The notes under the pieces were generated by a model, which did not search any database, was not told the DNA's origin, and saw nothing but the letters and a program-made list of their open reading frames with translations. The position numbers were made by a program, and so were the translations under genes. A DNA stretch of 64,000 nucleotides from Lonsdalea iberica (lineage in GTDB: Bacteria; Pseudomonadota; Gammaproteobacteria; Enterobacterales; Enterobacteriaceae). Below, piece after piece: positions 1 through 10,843 of the stretch. The stretch covers positions 46,421 to 110,420 of the forward strand of contig NZ_LUTP01000009.1 in the NCBI RefSeq assembly GCF_002111585.1. Reading direction: 5' to 3'. Position 1 is the first letter of the stretch, and every line of letters starts with the position of its first letter.

Positions 1-766
1 GTTGTTCATGCTGAGTGGGCGTCAGAATCCGTTCCAACACGCTGGCCTCCAATTCGGCCAATCTTGCCGAGCCGCGTCGACGTGGTCGGGGATGATCGAC
101 CAAAATATCCAGACCGATTTGACCTTCTTCAATCAAAATAACGCGATCCGCCAATGCGACTGCTTCGCTGACGTCATGGGTAACCAATAGCACCGTGAAA
201 CCTTGTTGCAGCCAGAGCGACTCGATCAGCCCCTGCATCTCGATGCGCGTTAACGCATCCAGCGCGCCCAGCGGTTCATCCAGTAGCAGCAAACCGGGGC
301 GATGAATCAATGCGCGGGCCAGCGCCACACGTTGCTTTTGTCCACCGGACAACGCGGCTGGCCATTCGTTTGCACGCGAGGCCAGTCCGACGGCAGCCAG
401 CGCATCCTGCGCGGCAGATCGCCATTCACCGCGCAGCCCCAGCCCCACATTATCAATCACTTTTTTCCAGGGGAGCAGGCGTGCCTCCTGAAACATCAGC
501 CGGGTATCCGCGCGAAACTGGCTTAACGGTGCGCTGCCTGCCAGCAATTCCCCGGACGACACCGTTTCCAGTCCGGCGAGCAGGCGCAGCAGAGTGCTTT
601 TACCGCAGCCGCTGCGGCCCACGACGGCGACAAACTGACCCGCGGGGATATGCAGCTGAATGTCCCGCAGGATTGAACGCCGACCGTAACGTTTGCTTAT
701 GCCATTGATCAATAGCGGCATACCCGCGTTAAGACGCGACGGCGAGGAGAGCGAGGTAAGATTCAT
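1..766 (-). CDS. ssuB: Aliphatic sulfonate ABC transporter ATPase SsuB (3' end outside window)
   Basis: Cytoplasmic ATPase that powers alkanesulfonate uptake with SsuA and SsuC. Read on the minus strand, the protein shows Walker [10 protein letters not shown] (residues 50-58), Q-loop FQEA, signature [15 protein letters not shown], Walker B LLLLDEP followed by LGALD, and H-loop VTHD. The ATG (766-764) overlaps the ssuC stop as ATGA, indicating translational coupling, and AAGGAG lies just upstream. About 255 codons are visible with no stop before the left edge. This is close to the full E. coli length, so only a short C-terminus is missing. Last gene of ssuEADCB. Confidence 0.93.
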   Translation of the reverse strand, partial: MNLTSLSSPSRLNAGMPLLINGISKRYGRRSILRDIQLHIPAGQFVAVVGRSGCGKSTLLRLLAGLETVSSGELLAGSAPLSQFRADTRLMFQEARLLPWKKVIDNVGLGLRGEWRSAAQDALAAVGLASRANEWPAALSGGQKQRVALARALIHRPGLLLLDEPLGALDALTRIEMQGLIESLWLQQGFTVLLVTHDVSEAVALADRVILIEEGQIGLDILVDHPRPRRRGSARLAELEASVLERILTPTQHEQ

Positions 767-1554
767 GCGGGTTTCTCCTTAGGTTGATAGGCGGGGTGCC
801 AGCGTAGCCATATGCGCTCCAGCAACACAGTGCTGACATCGGCCAGTTTGCCCAGGCAGGCATAAAGAATAATGGCGACCACGACGACATCGGTCTGGAG
901 AAACTCCCGCGCGTTCATCGCCAGATAACCAATGCCCGAACTGGCCGAAATGGTTTCCGCCACAATCAGCGTCAGCCACATCAGCCCCAGCGCGAACCGG
1001 ACGCCCACCATGATGGAGGGGAGCGCGCCGGGCAGCACGACCTGCCGAAACAGACTGAATCCCGACAATCCATAGCTGCGCGCCATTTCCAGCAAACCGC
1101 GATCAAGATTACGGATGCCGTGATAGGTGTTGAGATAAATAGGGAATAGGGTGCCTAGGGCGACTAAAAAGATCTTGGCGCTTTCTTCGATCCCAAACCA
1201 CAGAATCACCAATGGGATCAGCGCTAAATGAGGAATATTGCGCAGCATCTGTACGGAGGTATCGAGTAGACGCTCGCCCGTATGGGAAAGCCCGGAAATA
1301 AAACCGAGCAGCAGCCCCAGCGAGCCGCCGATAGCGAAGCCGAGCAGCGCGCGCCAGGTGCTGATCGCCAGATGTTGCCATAGCTCGCCGCTGACGGTCA
1401 GCCGCCAAAATGCTGCGACAATGGCTTCGGGAGAGGGCAGAATGCGGGTGGATAGCCAGCCGGTTTGCGATGCCATCTGCCAGACGACCACCAGCAGGAG
1501 CGGCAGCGCCCAAGGCGTAAGTCGATAAGCCGTATGTCGCCATAGCGATTTCAT
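763..1554 (-). CDS. ssuC: Aliphatic sulfonate ABC transporter permease SsuC
   Basis: Inner-membrane permease of the alkanesulfonate importer, 263 aa, with about six hydrophobic segments. The cytoplasmic EAA loop that docks to SsuB is visible as the stretch ending in [11 protein letters not shown]. The start has a strong ribosome site (AAGGAG). The gene begins 9 nt after the ssuD stop and its own stop overlaps the ssuB start (ATGA). The order ssuE-A-D-C-B is the usual enterobacterial one, which separates this gene from the tauC-like paralogue at 46518. Confidence 0.94.
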   Translation of the reverse strand: MKSLWRHTAYRLTPWALPLLLVVVWQMASQTGWLSTRILPSPEAIVAAFWRLTVSGELWQHLAISTWRALLGFAIGGSLGLLLGFISGLSHTGERLLDTSVQMLRNIPHLALIPLVILWFGIEESAKIFLVALGTLFPIYLNTYHGIRNLDRGLLEMARSYGLSGFSLFRQVVLPGALPSIMVGVRFALGLMWLTLIVAETISASSGIGYLAMNAREFLQTDVVVVAIILYACLGKLADVSTVLLERIWLRWHPAYQPKEKPA

Positions 1555-1563
1555 GGACGCTCC

Positions 1564-2709
1564 TTAGCTTTGCGCGGCCTGAAGCGGCACATAGTTATTG
1601 CCGATGACTTCACCCAGCGCGGGTAGCGGTCTAGGCGTTGGCACGTCGGGAACGGCGACGTCCAGATGGGGAAACAGCAGTTCCGCCACACGATACGCCT
1701 CTTCCAGATGCGGATAGCCGGACAGAACAAACGTGTCAATGCCGAGGTCCGCATACTCATGAATCCGCTCTGCGACCGTCGCGGGGTCGCCTACCAGCGC
1801 TGTGCCCGCGCCGCCGCGTACCAATCCCACGCCTGCCCAGAGATTGGGGCTGATCTCCAGTTTGTCTCGTTTCCCGCCGTGCAAGGCGAGCATGCGTTGC
1901 TGGCCAACAGAATCGTAACGTCCCAGCGCCTGCTGCGCCTTGGCGATAGTGTCGTCGTCCAGTTGAGAGATGAGTCGATCCGCCGCCTGCCAGGCCTCTG
2001 GAGTGGTTTCCCGCACAATCACGTGTAGGCGAATGCCGAAACGCACTGTGCGCCCTCGCGCGGCCGCTTTGGCGCGCACCTGCTCGATTTTCTCTTTGAC
2101 CTGTGCCGGAGGCTCTCCCCAAGTGAGGTACAGTTCCACCTGCTCCGCCGCCAGGTCTTGTGCGGCGTCGGACGATCCGCCGAAGTACAACGGCGGTCGA
2201 GGCTGCTGCACGGGCGGGAAGATCAGCCGCGCGCCTTTGACCTGGATGTGCTTGCCGTCGAAATCGACAGTTTCTCCTTCCAGCACCCGTCGCCAGATGT
2301 GGGTAAATTCGGCGGACGCTTCATATCGCTCCTCGTGGTTAAGGAACAGACCTTCGGCGGCCAGCTCGTCAGGATCGCCGCCGGTCACCAGATTAAACAA
2401 TGCGCGGCCGTTGGATAGGCGGTCCAGCGTCGCCGCCTGGCGCGCGGCCAGGGTAGGCGAAATGATGCCGGGGCGTAGCGCGACCAGGAAACGCAGCCGC
2501 TGAGTCACAGGGACGAGCGATGACGCGACTAGCCAGGAGTCCTCGCAGGAACGCCCGGTCGGGATCAACACGCCCCCGAAACCAAGTTGATCCGTCGCCT
2601 GGGCGATTTGTTGCAGGTAGCGGTAATCCACCGGACGTGCCGACTCACCGCTACCGAGATAGTGACCGTCGCCGTGTGTGGGGAGAAACCAGAAAATATT
2701 GAGGCTCAT
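1564..2709 (-). CDS. ssuD: FMNH2-dependent alkanesulfonate monooxygenase SsuD
   Basis: Luciferase-like (bacterial TIM barrel) monooxygenase, 381 aa, the normal family length. It uses FMNH2 from SsuE and O2 to cleave C1+ alkanesulfonates to aldehyde and sulfite for sulfur supply. The N-terminus [19 protein letters not shown], the LVTGGDPDE motif and the [10 protein letters not shown] segment are typical of SsuD. GGAG precedes the ATG by 7 nt. It sits between ssuA and ssuC in the operon. Cytoplasmic. In related bacteria the operon is controlled by sulfate limitation through CysB/Cbl; I did not identify those sites here. Confidence 0.96.
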   Translation of the reverse strand: MSLNIFWFLPTHGDGHYLGSGESARPVDYRYLQQIAQATDQLGFGGVLIPTGRSCEDSWLVASSLVPVTQRLRFLVALRPGIISPTLAARQAATLDRLSNGRALFNLVTGGDPDELAAEGLFLNHEERYEASAEFTHIWRRVLEGETVDFDGKHIQVKGARLIFPPVQQPRPPLYFGGSSDAAQDLAAEQVELYLTWGEPPAQVKEKIEQVRAKAAARGRTVRFGIRLHVIVRETTPEAWQAADRLISQLDDDTIAKAQQALGRYDSVGQQRMLALHGGKRDKLEISPNLWAGVGLVRGGAGTALVGDPATVAERIHEYADLGIDTFVLSGYPHLEEAYRVAELLFPHLDVAVPDVPTPRPLPALGEVIGNNYVPLQAAQS

Positions 2710-2728
2710 GACGTGTCTCCAGTCGATT

Positions 2729-3685
2729 TTATTGTTCGGACGGGGCGTTCCAGACCTGAGATGAGATCGTGATCGGCACCGGGATCAGGCGATTTTGATA
2801 GAACAGATCCGCGGTCTCCTGTTGCGCTCTGATGACGTGTTGATCCAAAGGGCGGATCACGGTCACCGGGCGATGATCCAGATAGCTTGCAATCACCGCA
2901 TGTGGAAGCCCTATTGCGTTGACCAGCAGATCGGTGCTCTGCGTACGTTCGCTGACCGTAAATTTTTCAGCTTCCGTCAGCGTCTCCAGCACCTGCCGGA
3001 TAAAAGCGCCATTGCGCTCCGCGTAGTGACGGGACGCCAGATAAAACGCACCTGTCTGATTCAGATGGCTGCCGTCGGTCAACACGCGAACGTCGCCCTG
3101 CAGCAGGGCGGCGGAATAGTAGGGATCCCAGATGGCCCAGGCGTCGACATTTCCCCGTTGAAATGCGGCGCGAGCATCGGCTGGTGTCAGGTAGGCAGGA
3201 TGAATATCGCTGAACGATAGCCCCGCCTGTTGAAGGGCGCGCAGTACCAGATTGTGCGAACTGGATCCCTTCTGAAGCGCCACTCTTTTCCCTTTCAGGT
3301 CTGCGACGCTTTTCACCGGACTGTTGGCGGCGACCAGGATGACTTCAGCTTTGGGCTTTGGGGGCTCGACGCCGATGTAGAGCAGGTCCGCGCCGGCGGC
3401 CTGAGCGAATATCGGGGGCGTATCGCCAGTGCTGCCCACATCGATGCTGCCGACGTTTAACGCTTCCAGCAGTTGCGGTCCGGCGGGGAACTCGATCCAG
3501 CGAATGGCGGTATGCGGAAACCTTTTTTCCAGCAGCTGATGCGTTTTCGTGAGCAGCAGACTGACGGAGCCCTTTTGGTAACCGATACGCAGCTGCGGCG
3601 GACTCTCGGCCGCGAAGGTGACGGAAGCCAGCCCCAGCGAGCCGATCATCAGCCAGGGCGATTGACGTTTCAACCATGAAAACAT
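2729..3685 (-). CDS. ssuA: Aliphatic sulfonate-binding periplasmic protein SsuA
   Basis: Periplasmic receptor of the importer, 318 aa. It has an N-terminal Sec signal peptide (MFSWLKRQ, a hydrophobic core, cleavage near TFAAES). The mature part starts with the NMT1/SsuA-like pattern [14 protein letters not shown] and contains [14 protein letters not shown], typical of sulfonate-binding proteins. AGGA lies 7 nt before the ATG. It lies between ssuE (9-nt gap) and ssuD, so all five genes are probably co-transcribed from upstream of ssuE. Confidence 0.94.
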   Translation of the reverse strand: MFSWLKRQSPWLMIGSLGLASVTFAAESPPQLRIGYQKGSVSLLLTKTHQLLEKRFPHTAIRWIEFPAGPQLLEALNVGSIDVGSTGDTPPIFAQAAGADLLYIGVEPPKPKAEVILVAANSPVKSVADLKGKRVALQKGSSSHNLVLRALQQAGLSFSDIHPAYLTPADARAAFQRGNVDAWAIWDPYYSAALLQGDVRVLTDGSHLNQTGAFYLASRHYAERNGAFIRQVLETLTEAEKFTVSERTQSTDLLVNAIGLPHAVIASYLDHRPVTVIRPLDQHVIRAQQETADLFYQNRLIPVPITISSQVWNAPSEQ

Positions 3686-3694
3686 GCGGAATTC

Positions 3695-4252
3695 CTATGC
3701 GATGTGTTGCAGTTGGGGATAGTGTTGACGTCTCAGCAGCGCCTGAAACAGGTTCTCTAACGCTTCCTGTAGCCGTTCGTGCAGCGCGCTGGAGAATTCG
3801 GGAGTGCGGTCGTAATTACGGATCTGGCTGTCGTCGGCGAACACGCTTTGAAGGATCTCTTGAGCCTTCAAAGCGTTGAGTACCGGAAGTAGGCTGTAGT
3901 CGACCGCGAGCATGTGTGCAAGCGATCCGCCGGTGGCGATCGGCAATATTGCCTTGTGCGCCAGCGCTCGTTCGGGCAGGACATCCAGTAGGGATTTCAG
4001 ACCGCCGGTAAACGAAGCCTTGTAAATTGGAGTGGCGATAATCACGCCATCGGCGGTGGACAACTGCTCGTTGAGCATTTTTAAGGCCGGACTGTCGAAG
4101 CGGGCATTGAGGAGATCTTCCGGGGGGAAATTGTGTAGATGCCAGGGGAGGACTTCCACGCCTTTGGCCGTCAGCCACTTGCTCGCATGCTGCAGCAGCG
4201 CGGTGGAGCGTGATGGGTAGCGAGGACTTCCTGCTAAAGTGATAACGCGCAT
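3695..4252 (-). CDS. ssuE: NADPH-dependent FMN reductase SsuE
   Basis: Flavodoxin-fold reductase, 185 aa, that supplies FMNH2 to SsuD. The start was placed at the ATG giving MRVITLAGSPRYPSRS, because GGAG sits 5 nt upstream and the phosphate-binding GSPR...S loop then begins at the usual place. A longer frame (to 4321) adds 23 residues without family character. First gene of the ssu operon. The region before it (4253-4501) must hold both the ssu promoter and, in the other direction, the pyrD promoter. A CTAAC-N5-GTTAG repeat lies at 4264-4278. Confidence 0.93.
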   Translation of the reverse strand: MRVITLAGSPRYPSRSTALLQHASKWLTAKGVEVLPWHLHNFPPEDLLNARFDSPALKMLNEQLSTADGVIIATPIYKASFTGGLKSLLDVLPERALAHKAILPIATGGSLAHMLAVDYSLLPVLNALKAQEILQSVFADDSQIRNYDRTPEFSSALHERLQEALENLFQALLRRQHYPQLQHIA

Positions 4253-4458
4253 AGGTACTCCTTCTAACGTATTGTTAGTAACTCTTACCATTGAGCAATG
4301 TGCAGTCAGTCTGGCAGACACCGACTTATTCCATTAAATGATTTATTGTGTAATCGAAAGACTGAAAGTGCATAACATCGCCGGCGTTATAACCCGCTTG
4401 TCGGGACCGCCGAGGCCTTTTTTGTCACAGGTCAATTCCCTTTCCGGAACGGATGGCC

Positions 4459-4501
4459 GATAATACTGCCCCGGTCTGCAACCGGGAATCCAGGAGAGTC
4501 C
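4459..4501 (+). promoter_or_regulatory. pyrD promoter -10 and start-site-switching leader hairpin
   Basis: A -10 element GATAAT (4459-4464) is followed by GCCCCGG, then a potential hairpin CCCGG (4470-4474) / CCGGG (4482-4486) and CAGGAGAG just before the ATG at 4502. This matches the known E. coli pyrD arrangement. There, high CTP favours starting at a C and makes a transcript long enough to form the hairpin and hide the ribosome site; low CTP favours a start 2-3 nt downstream at G, which frees translation. The mechanism is transferred from E. coli; the sequence elements are seen directly. No obvious PurR box was found. Confidence 0.7.
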
Positions 4502-5509
4502 ATGTACCCCCTTATTCGTAAAGCGTTATTCCAGCTCGACCCAGAGCGCGCGCATGAGTTTACCTTTCAGCAGTTGCGTCGTATCAGCCATACCCCGTTA
4601 GAATTTCTCGTCCGTCAGTCTGTTCCCACCAAGCCCGTGACTTGCATGGGGCTGTCGTTTAAAAATCCGCTGGGGCTTGCGGCCGGGCTGGATAAAGACG
4701 GTGAGTGCGTGGATGCGTTGGGGGCCATGGGATTTGGCTTCATTGAAGTCGGGACCGTGACGCCACGTCCTCAGCCAGGAAATGATAAGCCGCGCTTATT
4801 TCGTTTGGTCGAAGCCGAAGGATTAATTAACCGCATGGGATTTAATAATCTTGGGGTGGATAATCTGGTGGAGAATGTTAAGAAATCTCATTTCGGCGGC
4901 ATATTGGGCATTAATATCGGCAAGAATAAAGATACGCCGGTAGAAAATGGAAAGGACGACTATCTGATCTGTATGGAGAAGACCTATGCCCATGCGGGTT
5001 ATATCGCCATTAATATTTCTTCACCGAATACGCCAGGATTACGTACCCTTCAGTACGGTGAAGCTCTGGATGATTTGTTACAAGCGGTAAAAAATAAACA
5101 GGCGGAGCTGGAAGCCAAACATCAAAAATATGTTCCTGTGGCGGTGAAAATAGCGCCGGATCTTTCAGAGGAAGAATTGATCCAAATTGCCGATAGTCTG
5201 GTACGGCATAATATTGATGGCGTGATTGCAACGAATACCACGCTGGATCGTCAATTGATCCAAGGATTGAATCATAGCGGTCAGACCGGGGGATTGAGCG
5301 GTCGTCCTTTACAACTGCTTAGCACCGAAGTGATTCGTCGTTTATCTCAGGAATTGAACGGTCGTCTCCCTATTATCGGAGTTGGCGGTATTGACTCTCT
5401 GATGGCTGCCCGGGAAAAAATGGCGGCGGGCGCGACGCTGGTGCAAATTTACAGCGGGTTTATTTTCCGTGGGCCGGGTCTAATTAAAGATATCGTCAAT
5501 CACATCTAA
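4502..5509 (+). CDS. pyrD: Dihydroorotate dehydrogenase (quinone), class 2
   Basis: Fourth step of pyrimidine synthesis, oxidising dihydroorotate to orotate with quinone as acceptor at the inner membrane. It is 335 aa (E. coli 336). The amphipathic N-terminal quinone/membrane region ([20 protein letters not shown]) and the FMN barrel are present. The catalytic Ser lies in [11 protein letters not shown], the Lys in VAVKIAPD, and the phosphate loop in [17 protein letters not shown] precedes the ATG. It stands alone between the divergent ssu operon and zapC. Confidence 0.97.
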   Translation: MYPLIRKALFQLDPERAHEFTFQQLRRISHTPLEFLVRQSVPTKPVTCMGLSFKNPLGLAAGLDKDGECVDALGAMGFGFIEVGTVTPRPQPGNDKPRLFRLVEAEGLINRMGFNNLGVDNLVENVKKSHFGGILGINIGKNKDTPVENGKDDYLICMEKTYAHAGYIAINISSPNTPGLRTLQYGEALDDLLQAVKNKQAELEAKHQKYVPVAVKIAPDLSEEELIQIADSLVRHNIDGVIATNTTLDRQLIQGLNHSGQTGGLSGRPLQLLSTEVIRRLSQELNGRLPIIGVGGIDSLMAAREKMAAGATLVQIYSGFIFRGPGLIKDIVNHI

Positions 5510-5527
5510 TTTTTTCATCTTCATTTA

Positions 5528-5570
5528 TAGCCGGGGGTTTATTTCTGCTCCCGGCTAGTCTATATTTTTT
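5528..5570 (+). terminator. Hairpin downstream of pyrD
   Basis: TAGCCGGG (5528-5535) pairs with CCCGGCTA (5550-5557), followed after 7 nt by a T-run (5565-5570). The gap between stem and T-run makes it a weak or attenuator-type terminator rather than a clean one. Confidence 0.5.
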
Positions 5571-5667
5571 GTTCTGTATAAAAATAACGCATCAGAGTTC
5601 TCCACGGGTTAATTTTGTAGGCGTTAAATATCGCAGGCAGTGCAAAAGGAAGAATGAAGGTATCACG

Positions 5668-6228
5668 ATGAAATTAAAACCTGACGATAATTGGCGTTGG
5701 TATTTTGACAACGAACAGCAGCGCCTGATGTTGGATCTGGCGGATGGGATGTTATTCCGTTCCCGTTATCCTATGTCGATGTTAACCCCGGATGCTTTTA
5801 TCGAAAGCGCGTTTTGCGTCGAAGATGCCGCGTTATTTTTTACCTATCAGGAAAAGTGCCAGAAAATAACCCTTCCACAGGCCGAAAAAGCTGAACTGAT
5901 ATTAAACGCGCTGGTCGCGAATCGCTTTATGAAACCGCTAATGCCTAAAAGCTGGCATTTCACGCCGCAATCAGGTGAGGGGTATCGCCCGACGACAGGG
6001 GACATCGTCAACGTTCAACTCGTGGATCGCGATGAAAACGCCAGTCTCCTGGTGGTAGAAGAGGGTGAGAAAGCCAGCCTGTGTTTGTTGGCGCAAAGCC
6101 AACTGACGCTGAATACCAAAACGCTGCAACTGGGCGATCCCATCAAAATTATGCATGATCGGCTGTCGCCGACGGCGACGGTTAACGATATCGACAATGA
6201 TTCGTCGCAGTATGCCTGCGTAGGCTGA
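5668..6228 (+). CDS. zapC: Cell division protein ZapC
   Basis: Cytoplasmic FtsZ-ring stabiliser, 186 aa (E. coli about 180). The start was set at the ATG giving [14 protein letters not shown], which has GAAGG 7 nt upstream and matches the family N-terminus; the upstream extension of the same frame (from 5569) has no family character. The pyrD-zapC order is the enterobacterial one. In E. coli ycbX follows; here it does not. Confidence 0.92.
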   Translation: MKLKPDDNWRWYFDNEQQRLMLDLADGMLFRSRYPMSMLTPDAFIESAFCVEDAALFFTYQEKCQKITLPQAEKAELILNALVANRFMKPLMPKSWHFTPQSGEGYRPTTGDIVNVQLVDRDENASLLVVEEGEKASLCLLAQSQLTLNTKTLQLGDPIKIMHDRLSPTATVNDIDNDSSQYACVG

Positions 6229-6740
6229 TTCCGCCAGGTACGGGGTCGGCTACTTAAGTCCGGCGTTGACCGTGCGGCTCTTTCGCATGCTTATCGGTTC
6301 TGACCTCCACATTCCCCCGCGTCGCTAACGGCAAGTTTTGTTTGTCCTCATCATGTTCTTCCCCTACTTTCTAGGTCTGTTGCGCGTTTAACGTTGGCCA
6401 ATTCGTCGATATAGCCATTATGACGACGGTTTAGACGTCAACGCTGACCGGGTATCGCTGCTTTATATACGTTTTGTGCGGCTCGTTTCGGGCTATTCTG
6501 GCCACCGGCAAGCGGAAGTTCCCTTCACTGACAATCCATTGCTCACGCCACATTCGGCCGTGGGCGCAGGGGGCGCGGCGGCGTCATCTGACAACCGGGC
6601 ATCCTGATGCTCAAGGATCGTATCCGCCAAACCCGACTTGGCAAAGACCACAACGACCTCGATCGGCCGCGGTGCATTATGACAACCGGTGGGGATTAGC
6701 TATAATGCGCGTCAATTTTCTTTAAGGTGATATCTGCTCT
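6229..6740. other. Intergenic region at the usual ycbX position; no gene recognised
   Basis: 512 bp between zapC and rlmL. In E. coli this place holds ycbX (about 369 codons, opposite strand, with a C-terminal 2Fe-2S ferredoxin domain). I looked on the minus strand for the N-terminal IHPVKS motif and the ferredoxin CxxxxCxxC motif and found neither. Only short frames exist, the longest (6474-6725) without a ribosome site or recognisable product. The right end carries the rlmL promoter. Confidence 0.5.
6679..6706 (+). promoter_or_regulatory. Sigma70 promoter of rlmL
   Basis: -35 ATGACA (6679-6684), 16-bp spacer, perfect -10 TATAAT (6701-6706), about 28 nt before the AAGGTGA ribosome site of rlmL. 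Confidence 0.65.
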
Positions 6741-8858
6741 ATGAACTCTCTGTTTGCCAGCACGGCGCGTGGTTTGGAAGAATTATTAAAAAGCGAACTA
6801 GAGGCGCTGGGCGCCCAGGATTGCGCGGTCGTGCAGGGGGGCGTGCATTTTCAGGGAGACGATCGCCTGGTGTACCAAAGTCTGATGTGGAGCCGCCTGG
6901 CATCCCGCATCCTGCTTCCGCTCAACGAATTCAACGTCTACAGCGATTTGGACCTCTATCTGGGCGTTCAGGCCGTAGACTGGTCGACGATTTTCAGCGT
7001 CGACAAAACCTTCGCCGTCCATTTCAGCGGCACCAATGACGAAATCCGCAATAGCCAGTACGGCGCATTGAAAGTGAAAGACGCCATCGTCGACAGCTTC
7101 ACCCGCCGTACCGGCCAGCGTCCCGACGTCGCTAAACAGCAGCCAGATATTCGCATCAACGTTTTTCTGCAGCGAGAGAAAGCCAGCGTGGCGATCGACC
7201 TCAGCGGCGATGGACTACACATGCGCGGCTACCGCGAACTGGCCGGTCAGGCGCCCCTCAAAGAGAACCTGGCGGCCGCGATCGTGCTGCGTTCCGGCTG
7301 GGAAGATGGAACACCCATGGTCGATCCGATGTGCGGATCCGGGACGTTATTGATCGAAGCGGCGATGATCGCTGCCGACCGGGCACCGGGGTTGCACCGC
7401 CATCATTGGGGATTCCTGGCCTGGGAGCAGTTTAATCCGACGCTGTGGAAAGAGGTGACCACTGACGCTCAGCAGCGCGCCCGCGCCGGAGTGCAGGCCA
7501 CCGCATCACGTTTCTTCGGCTCGGATAACGATCGTCGGGTGATCGACATCGCTCGCGCCAACGCGCGCCGCGCTGGGGTCAGTGAACTGATCCGTTTTGA
7601 TGTCTGCGATGCCGTACAACTCAAAAATCCGCTGCCGGAAGGCCCTACCGGAACGGTGCTCAGCAACCCGCCTTACGGCGAACGTCTGGAAAGCGAGCCT
7701 GCTCTGATTGCGCTGCACAACATGCTGGGGCGGATTATGAAAGCCGCATTCGGCGGCTGGCAGCTGTCCCTGTTCAGCGCCTCGCCGGAGCTGCTGAGCT
7801 GTTTACAACTGCGCGCCGACCGCCAATTCAAAGCCAAAAACGGCCCGCTGGACTGTGTGCAGAAAAATTATCAGCTGGCGGCGAACAGCGCTGAAAACGT
7901 CAGCGCGCCGGCGGATGATTTCGCCAACCGACTGAAGAAAAATCTGCGTAAGCTGGACAAATGGGCCAAACAGCAGGGGATTGAGTGCTATCGCGTCTAC
8001 GACGCTGATTTGCCGGAATATAACGTCGCCGTCGACCGCTACGGCAGTTGGGTGGTGGTGCAGGAATATGCGCCGCCGAAGACGGTCGATGCCCAGAAAG
8101 CCCGCCAGCGTTTGTTCGACGTAATCAATGCCACGCTGAGCGTGCTGGGTGTGCCGACCAATCAGTTGGTCCTCAAGACGCGTGAACGGCAAAAAGGGAA
8201 AAATCAGTATGAGAAGCTGGCCCAGAAAGGCGAGTACCTGCTGGTGGACGAGTACAATGCTCGACTGTGGGTCAATTTAACCGACTACCTGGATACCGGG
8301 CTGTTCCTGGACCACCGCGTCGCGCGTAAAATGCTGGGCGAGCTAAGTCAGGGAAAAGATTTCCTCAACCTGTTCGCCTACACCGGTACTGCCAGCGTTC
8401 ACGCGGGCATTGGCGGCGCACGCAGCACGACGACGGTGGACATGTCGCGCACCTATCTGGAATGGGCGGAGAAAAACCTCCGCGCCAACGGTCTCACCGG
8501 CCGTCAGCACCGATTGATCCAGGCGGATTGCCTGAGCTGGCTGAGCCAGTCTAACGAACAGTTCGATGTGATCTTCATCGATCCGCCGACATTCTCCAAC
8601 TCTAAACGGATGGAAGCCACGTTTGACGTGCAGCGGGATCATCTGATGCTGATGAAAGAGTTGAAGCGTCTGTTGAAACGCGGCGGTACTATCATGTTTT
8701 CCAACAACAAACGGGGCTTCCAGATGGATATGGAAGGCCTCGCCGAGCTGGGTCTGGACGCGCAGGACATTACTGCACGCACCCAATCGCAGGATTTCGC
8801 CCGCAATCGTCAGATTCACAACTGCTGGCTGCTGAAGCACGCCGGAGAGGAAAAGTAA
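6741..8858 (+). CDS. rlmL: Bifunctional 23S rRNA (m2G2445 / m7G2069) methyltransferase RlmKL
   Basis: 705 aa. It carries an N-terminal THUMP RNA-binding domain, then a first SAM methyltransferase ([14 protein letters not shown] near 190-205, NPPY catalytic motif in [10 protein letters not shown] near 310) that makes m2G2445. A second methyltransferase in the C-terminal third ([15 protein letters not shown], then [10 protein letters not shown]) makes m7G2069 in 23S rRNA. The length is that of the fused gamma-proteobacterial enzyme. AAGGTGA lies 10 nt upstream of the ATG. Only 4 nt separate its stop from uup. Confidence 0.96.
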   Translation: MNSLFASTARGLEELLKSELEALGAQDCAVVQGGVHFQGDDRLVYQSLMWSRLASRILLPLNEFNVYSDLDLYLGVQAVDWSTIFSVDKTFAVHFSGTNDEIRNSQYGALKVKDAIVDSFTRRTGQRPDVAKQQPDIRINVFLQREKASVAIDLSGDGLHMRGYRELAGQAPLKENLAAAIVLRSGWEDGTPMVDPMCGSGTLLIEAAMIAADRAPGLHRHHWGFLAWEQFNPTLWKEVTTDAQQRARAGVQATASRFFGSDNDRRVIDIARANARRAGVSELIRFDVCDAVQLKNPLPEGPTGTVLSNPPYGERLESEPALIALHNMLGRIMKAAFGGWQLSLFSASPELLSCLQLRADRQFKAKNGPLDCVQKNYQLAANSAENVSAPADDFANRLKKNLRKLDKWAKQQGIECYRVYDADLPEYNVAVDRYGSWVVVQEYAPPKTVDAQKARQRLFDVINATLSVLGVPTNQLVLKTRERQKGKNQYEKLAQKGEYLLVDEYNARLWVNLTDYLDTGLFLDHRVARKMLGELSQGKDFLNLFAYTGTASVHAGIGGARSTTTVDMSRTYLEWAEKNLRANGLTGRQHRLIQADCLSWLSQSNEQFDVIFIDPPTFSNSKRMEATFDVQRDHLMLMKELKRLLKRGGTIMFSNNKRGFQMDMEGLAELGLDAQDITARTQSQDFARNRQIHNCWLLKHAGEEK

Positions 8859-8862
8859 TTAC

Positions 8863-10782
8863 ATGTCATTAATGAGTTTATCGGGCGCCTGGCTGTCATT
8901 CAGCGATGCGCCGCTGCTGGACAATACCGAGCTGCATATCGAAGACAATGAGCGTGTCTGTCTGGTTGGCCGTAACGGTGCCGGGAAATCCACCCTGTTG
9001 AAAATCCTTGCCAAGGAGATCCCTCTGGATGATGGGCGTCTTATCTTTGAGCAGGATCTGATTGTCGCCCGCTTGCAGCAGGACCCGCCGCGCAACGTGG
9101 CCGGCAGCGTTTTCGACTTTGTGGCGGAGGGCGTCGCGGAGCAGGCAGAGCATCTCAAGGCATATCACGCCGCGCTGCGGCTGGTTGAAACGGATCCCAG
9201 CGAGCGGAATCTGAATCAATTGTCCAAAGTCCAGGAAGTGCTGGACCATCAGGGTCTCTGGAAACTGGAAGATCGCATTAGCGCCGTGCTGGAACAGCTG
9301 GGTCTGACCGCGGATACGCCGCTGTCGTCCCTGTCCGGCGGTTGGCTGCGCAAGGCGGCTTTGGGCCGGGCGCTGGTGAGCGCTCCCCGGGTATTGCTGC
9401 TGGATGAACCGACCAACCATCTGGACATCGAAACCATCGACTGGCTGGAAGGGTTCCTGAAATCGTTTCAGGGCAGCATCATTTTCATTTCCCATGACCG
9501 TTCTTTCATTCGCAATATGGCGACTCGAATCGTTGATTTGGACCGCGGCAAACTCGTTTCCTGGCCAGGCGACTATGATAAGTATCTGGCGGGCAAGGAA
9601 GAGGCCCTGCGAGTGGAAGAACTACAGAACGCGGAATTCGACCGCAAACTGGCGCAGGAAGAGGTTTGGATCCGTCAGGGCATCAAGGCGCGCCGCACCC
9701 GTAACGAAGGCCGTGTGCGGGCGTTGAAGGCTTTGCGTCAGGAGCGTACACAACGTCGCGAAGTCATGGGGTCGGCCCAAATGCAGGTGGAAGAGGCGGC
9801 GCGCTCCGGCAAAATCGTCTTTGAACTGGAAAACGCGAGCTATCAGGTCGGCGGCAAAGTCTTGCTGAACAACTTCTCCGCTCAGGTTCAGCGCGGCGAT
9901 AAAATCGCGTTGGTCGGGCCTAACGGCTGCGGTAAAACCACGCTGTTGAAGCTGATGCTGGACCAGTTGAAGGCAGATAGTGGCCGCATCCATTGCGGCA
10001 CAAAGCTGGAAGTTGCCTACTTCGATCAGCATCGAGCCGAATTGGATCCGGAGCGGACGGTGATGGACAACCTAGCCGAAGGCAAACAGGAAGTTATGGT
10101 CAACGGTCGCTCTCGTCATGTGCTCGGCTATTTGCAGGACTTCCTGTTCCACCCTAAACGGGCGATGACGCCGGTGAAGGCGTTATCCGGCGGAGAGCGA
10201 AATCGCCTGCTGTTGGCGCGGCTATTTTTGAAGCCCAGCAACTTGTTGATTCTCGATGAGCCGACCAACGACCTGGATGTGGAAACGCTGGAGCTCCTTG
10301 AAGAGCTGCTCGACAGCTATCAGGGCACGGTATTGCTGGTAAGCCATGACCGGCAGTTCGTCGACAACTCGGTAACGGAATGCTGGATTTTCGAAGGCAA
10401 CGGCGTTATTGGCCAGTACGTCGGCGGTTACTATGATGCACAGCAGCAACGTTCAGTGGCTACCCCGCTGCGCACGACGGCGACGTCTGCTCCCGTCGAG
10501 TCCAAGTCTGCGCCCGCCGCATCGCGACCGGCCAAACCGGCCGCCACGGTGAAGCTCAGCTACAACCAACAGCGTGAACTGGCTCAGTTGCCTCAGCAGT
10601 TGGAAGAGTTTGAGCGTGAAATCGCTTCGCTCCAGGCGCAGATGAACGACCCGTCGTTTTTCTCACGACCTCATGAGGAAACGCAGCCGGTGCTGGACGC
10701 GTTAGCGTTGGCGGAACAGCGTCTGGAAACCAGCTTTGCCCGCTGGGAAGAGCTTGAGTCTTTGCAAAACGGCAACGCATAG
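8863..10782 (+). CDS. uup: ABC-F ATPase Uup
   Basis: Soluble ABC-F protein of 639 aa with two ATPase halves and no membrane segments. Half 1 has GRNGAGKSTLLK (about residue 37), LSGGW and LLLDEPTNHLD. Half 2 has GPNGCGKTTLLK, LSGGERNRLLLARLF and LILDEPTNDLD. An Arg-rich linker lies between them. The C-terminal tail after about residue 545 is the coiled-coil DNA-binding domain typical of Uup. Known roles are in transposon excision, ribosome function and branched-DNA processing. Near-identical motifs to E. coli Uup. Confidence 0.96.
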   Translation: MSLMSLSGAWLSFSDAPLLDNTELHIEDNERVCLVGRNGAGKSTLLKILAKEIPLDDGRLIFEQDLIVARLQQDPPRNVAGSVFDFVAEGVAEQAEHLKAYHAALRLVETDPSERNLNQLSKVQEVLDHQGLWKLEDRISAVLEQLGLTADTPLSSLSGGWLRKAALGRALVSAPRVLLLDEPTNHLDIETIDWLEGFLKSFQGSIIFISHDRSFIRNMATRIVDLDRGKLVSWPGDYDKYLAGKEEALRVEELQNAEFDRKLAQEEVWIRQGIKARRTRNEGRVRALKALRQERTQRREVMGSAQMQVEEAARSGKIVFELENASYQVGGKVLLNNFSAQVQRGDKIALVGPNGCGKTTLLKLMLDQLKADSGRIHCGTKLEVAYFDQHRAELDPERTVMDNLAEGKQEVMVNGRSRHVLGYLQDFLFHPKRAMTPVKALSGGERNRLLLARLFLKPSNLLILDEPTNDLDVETLELLEELLDSYQGTVLLVSHDRQFVDNSVTECWIFEGNGVIGQYVGGYYDAQQQRSVATPLRTTATSAPVESKSAPAASRPAKPAATVKLSYNQQRELAQLPQQLEEFEREIASLQAQMNDPSFFSRPHEETQPVLDALALAEQRLETSFARWEELESLQNGNA

Positions 10783-10843
10783 CTTTTACGTCAGGCATGC
10801 CCGCGTCGCGGCTGCCTGGTTGGCTGGCAACAGGAGGTTATTG

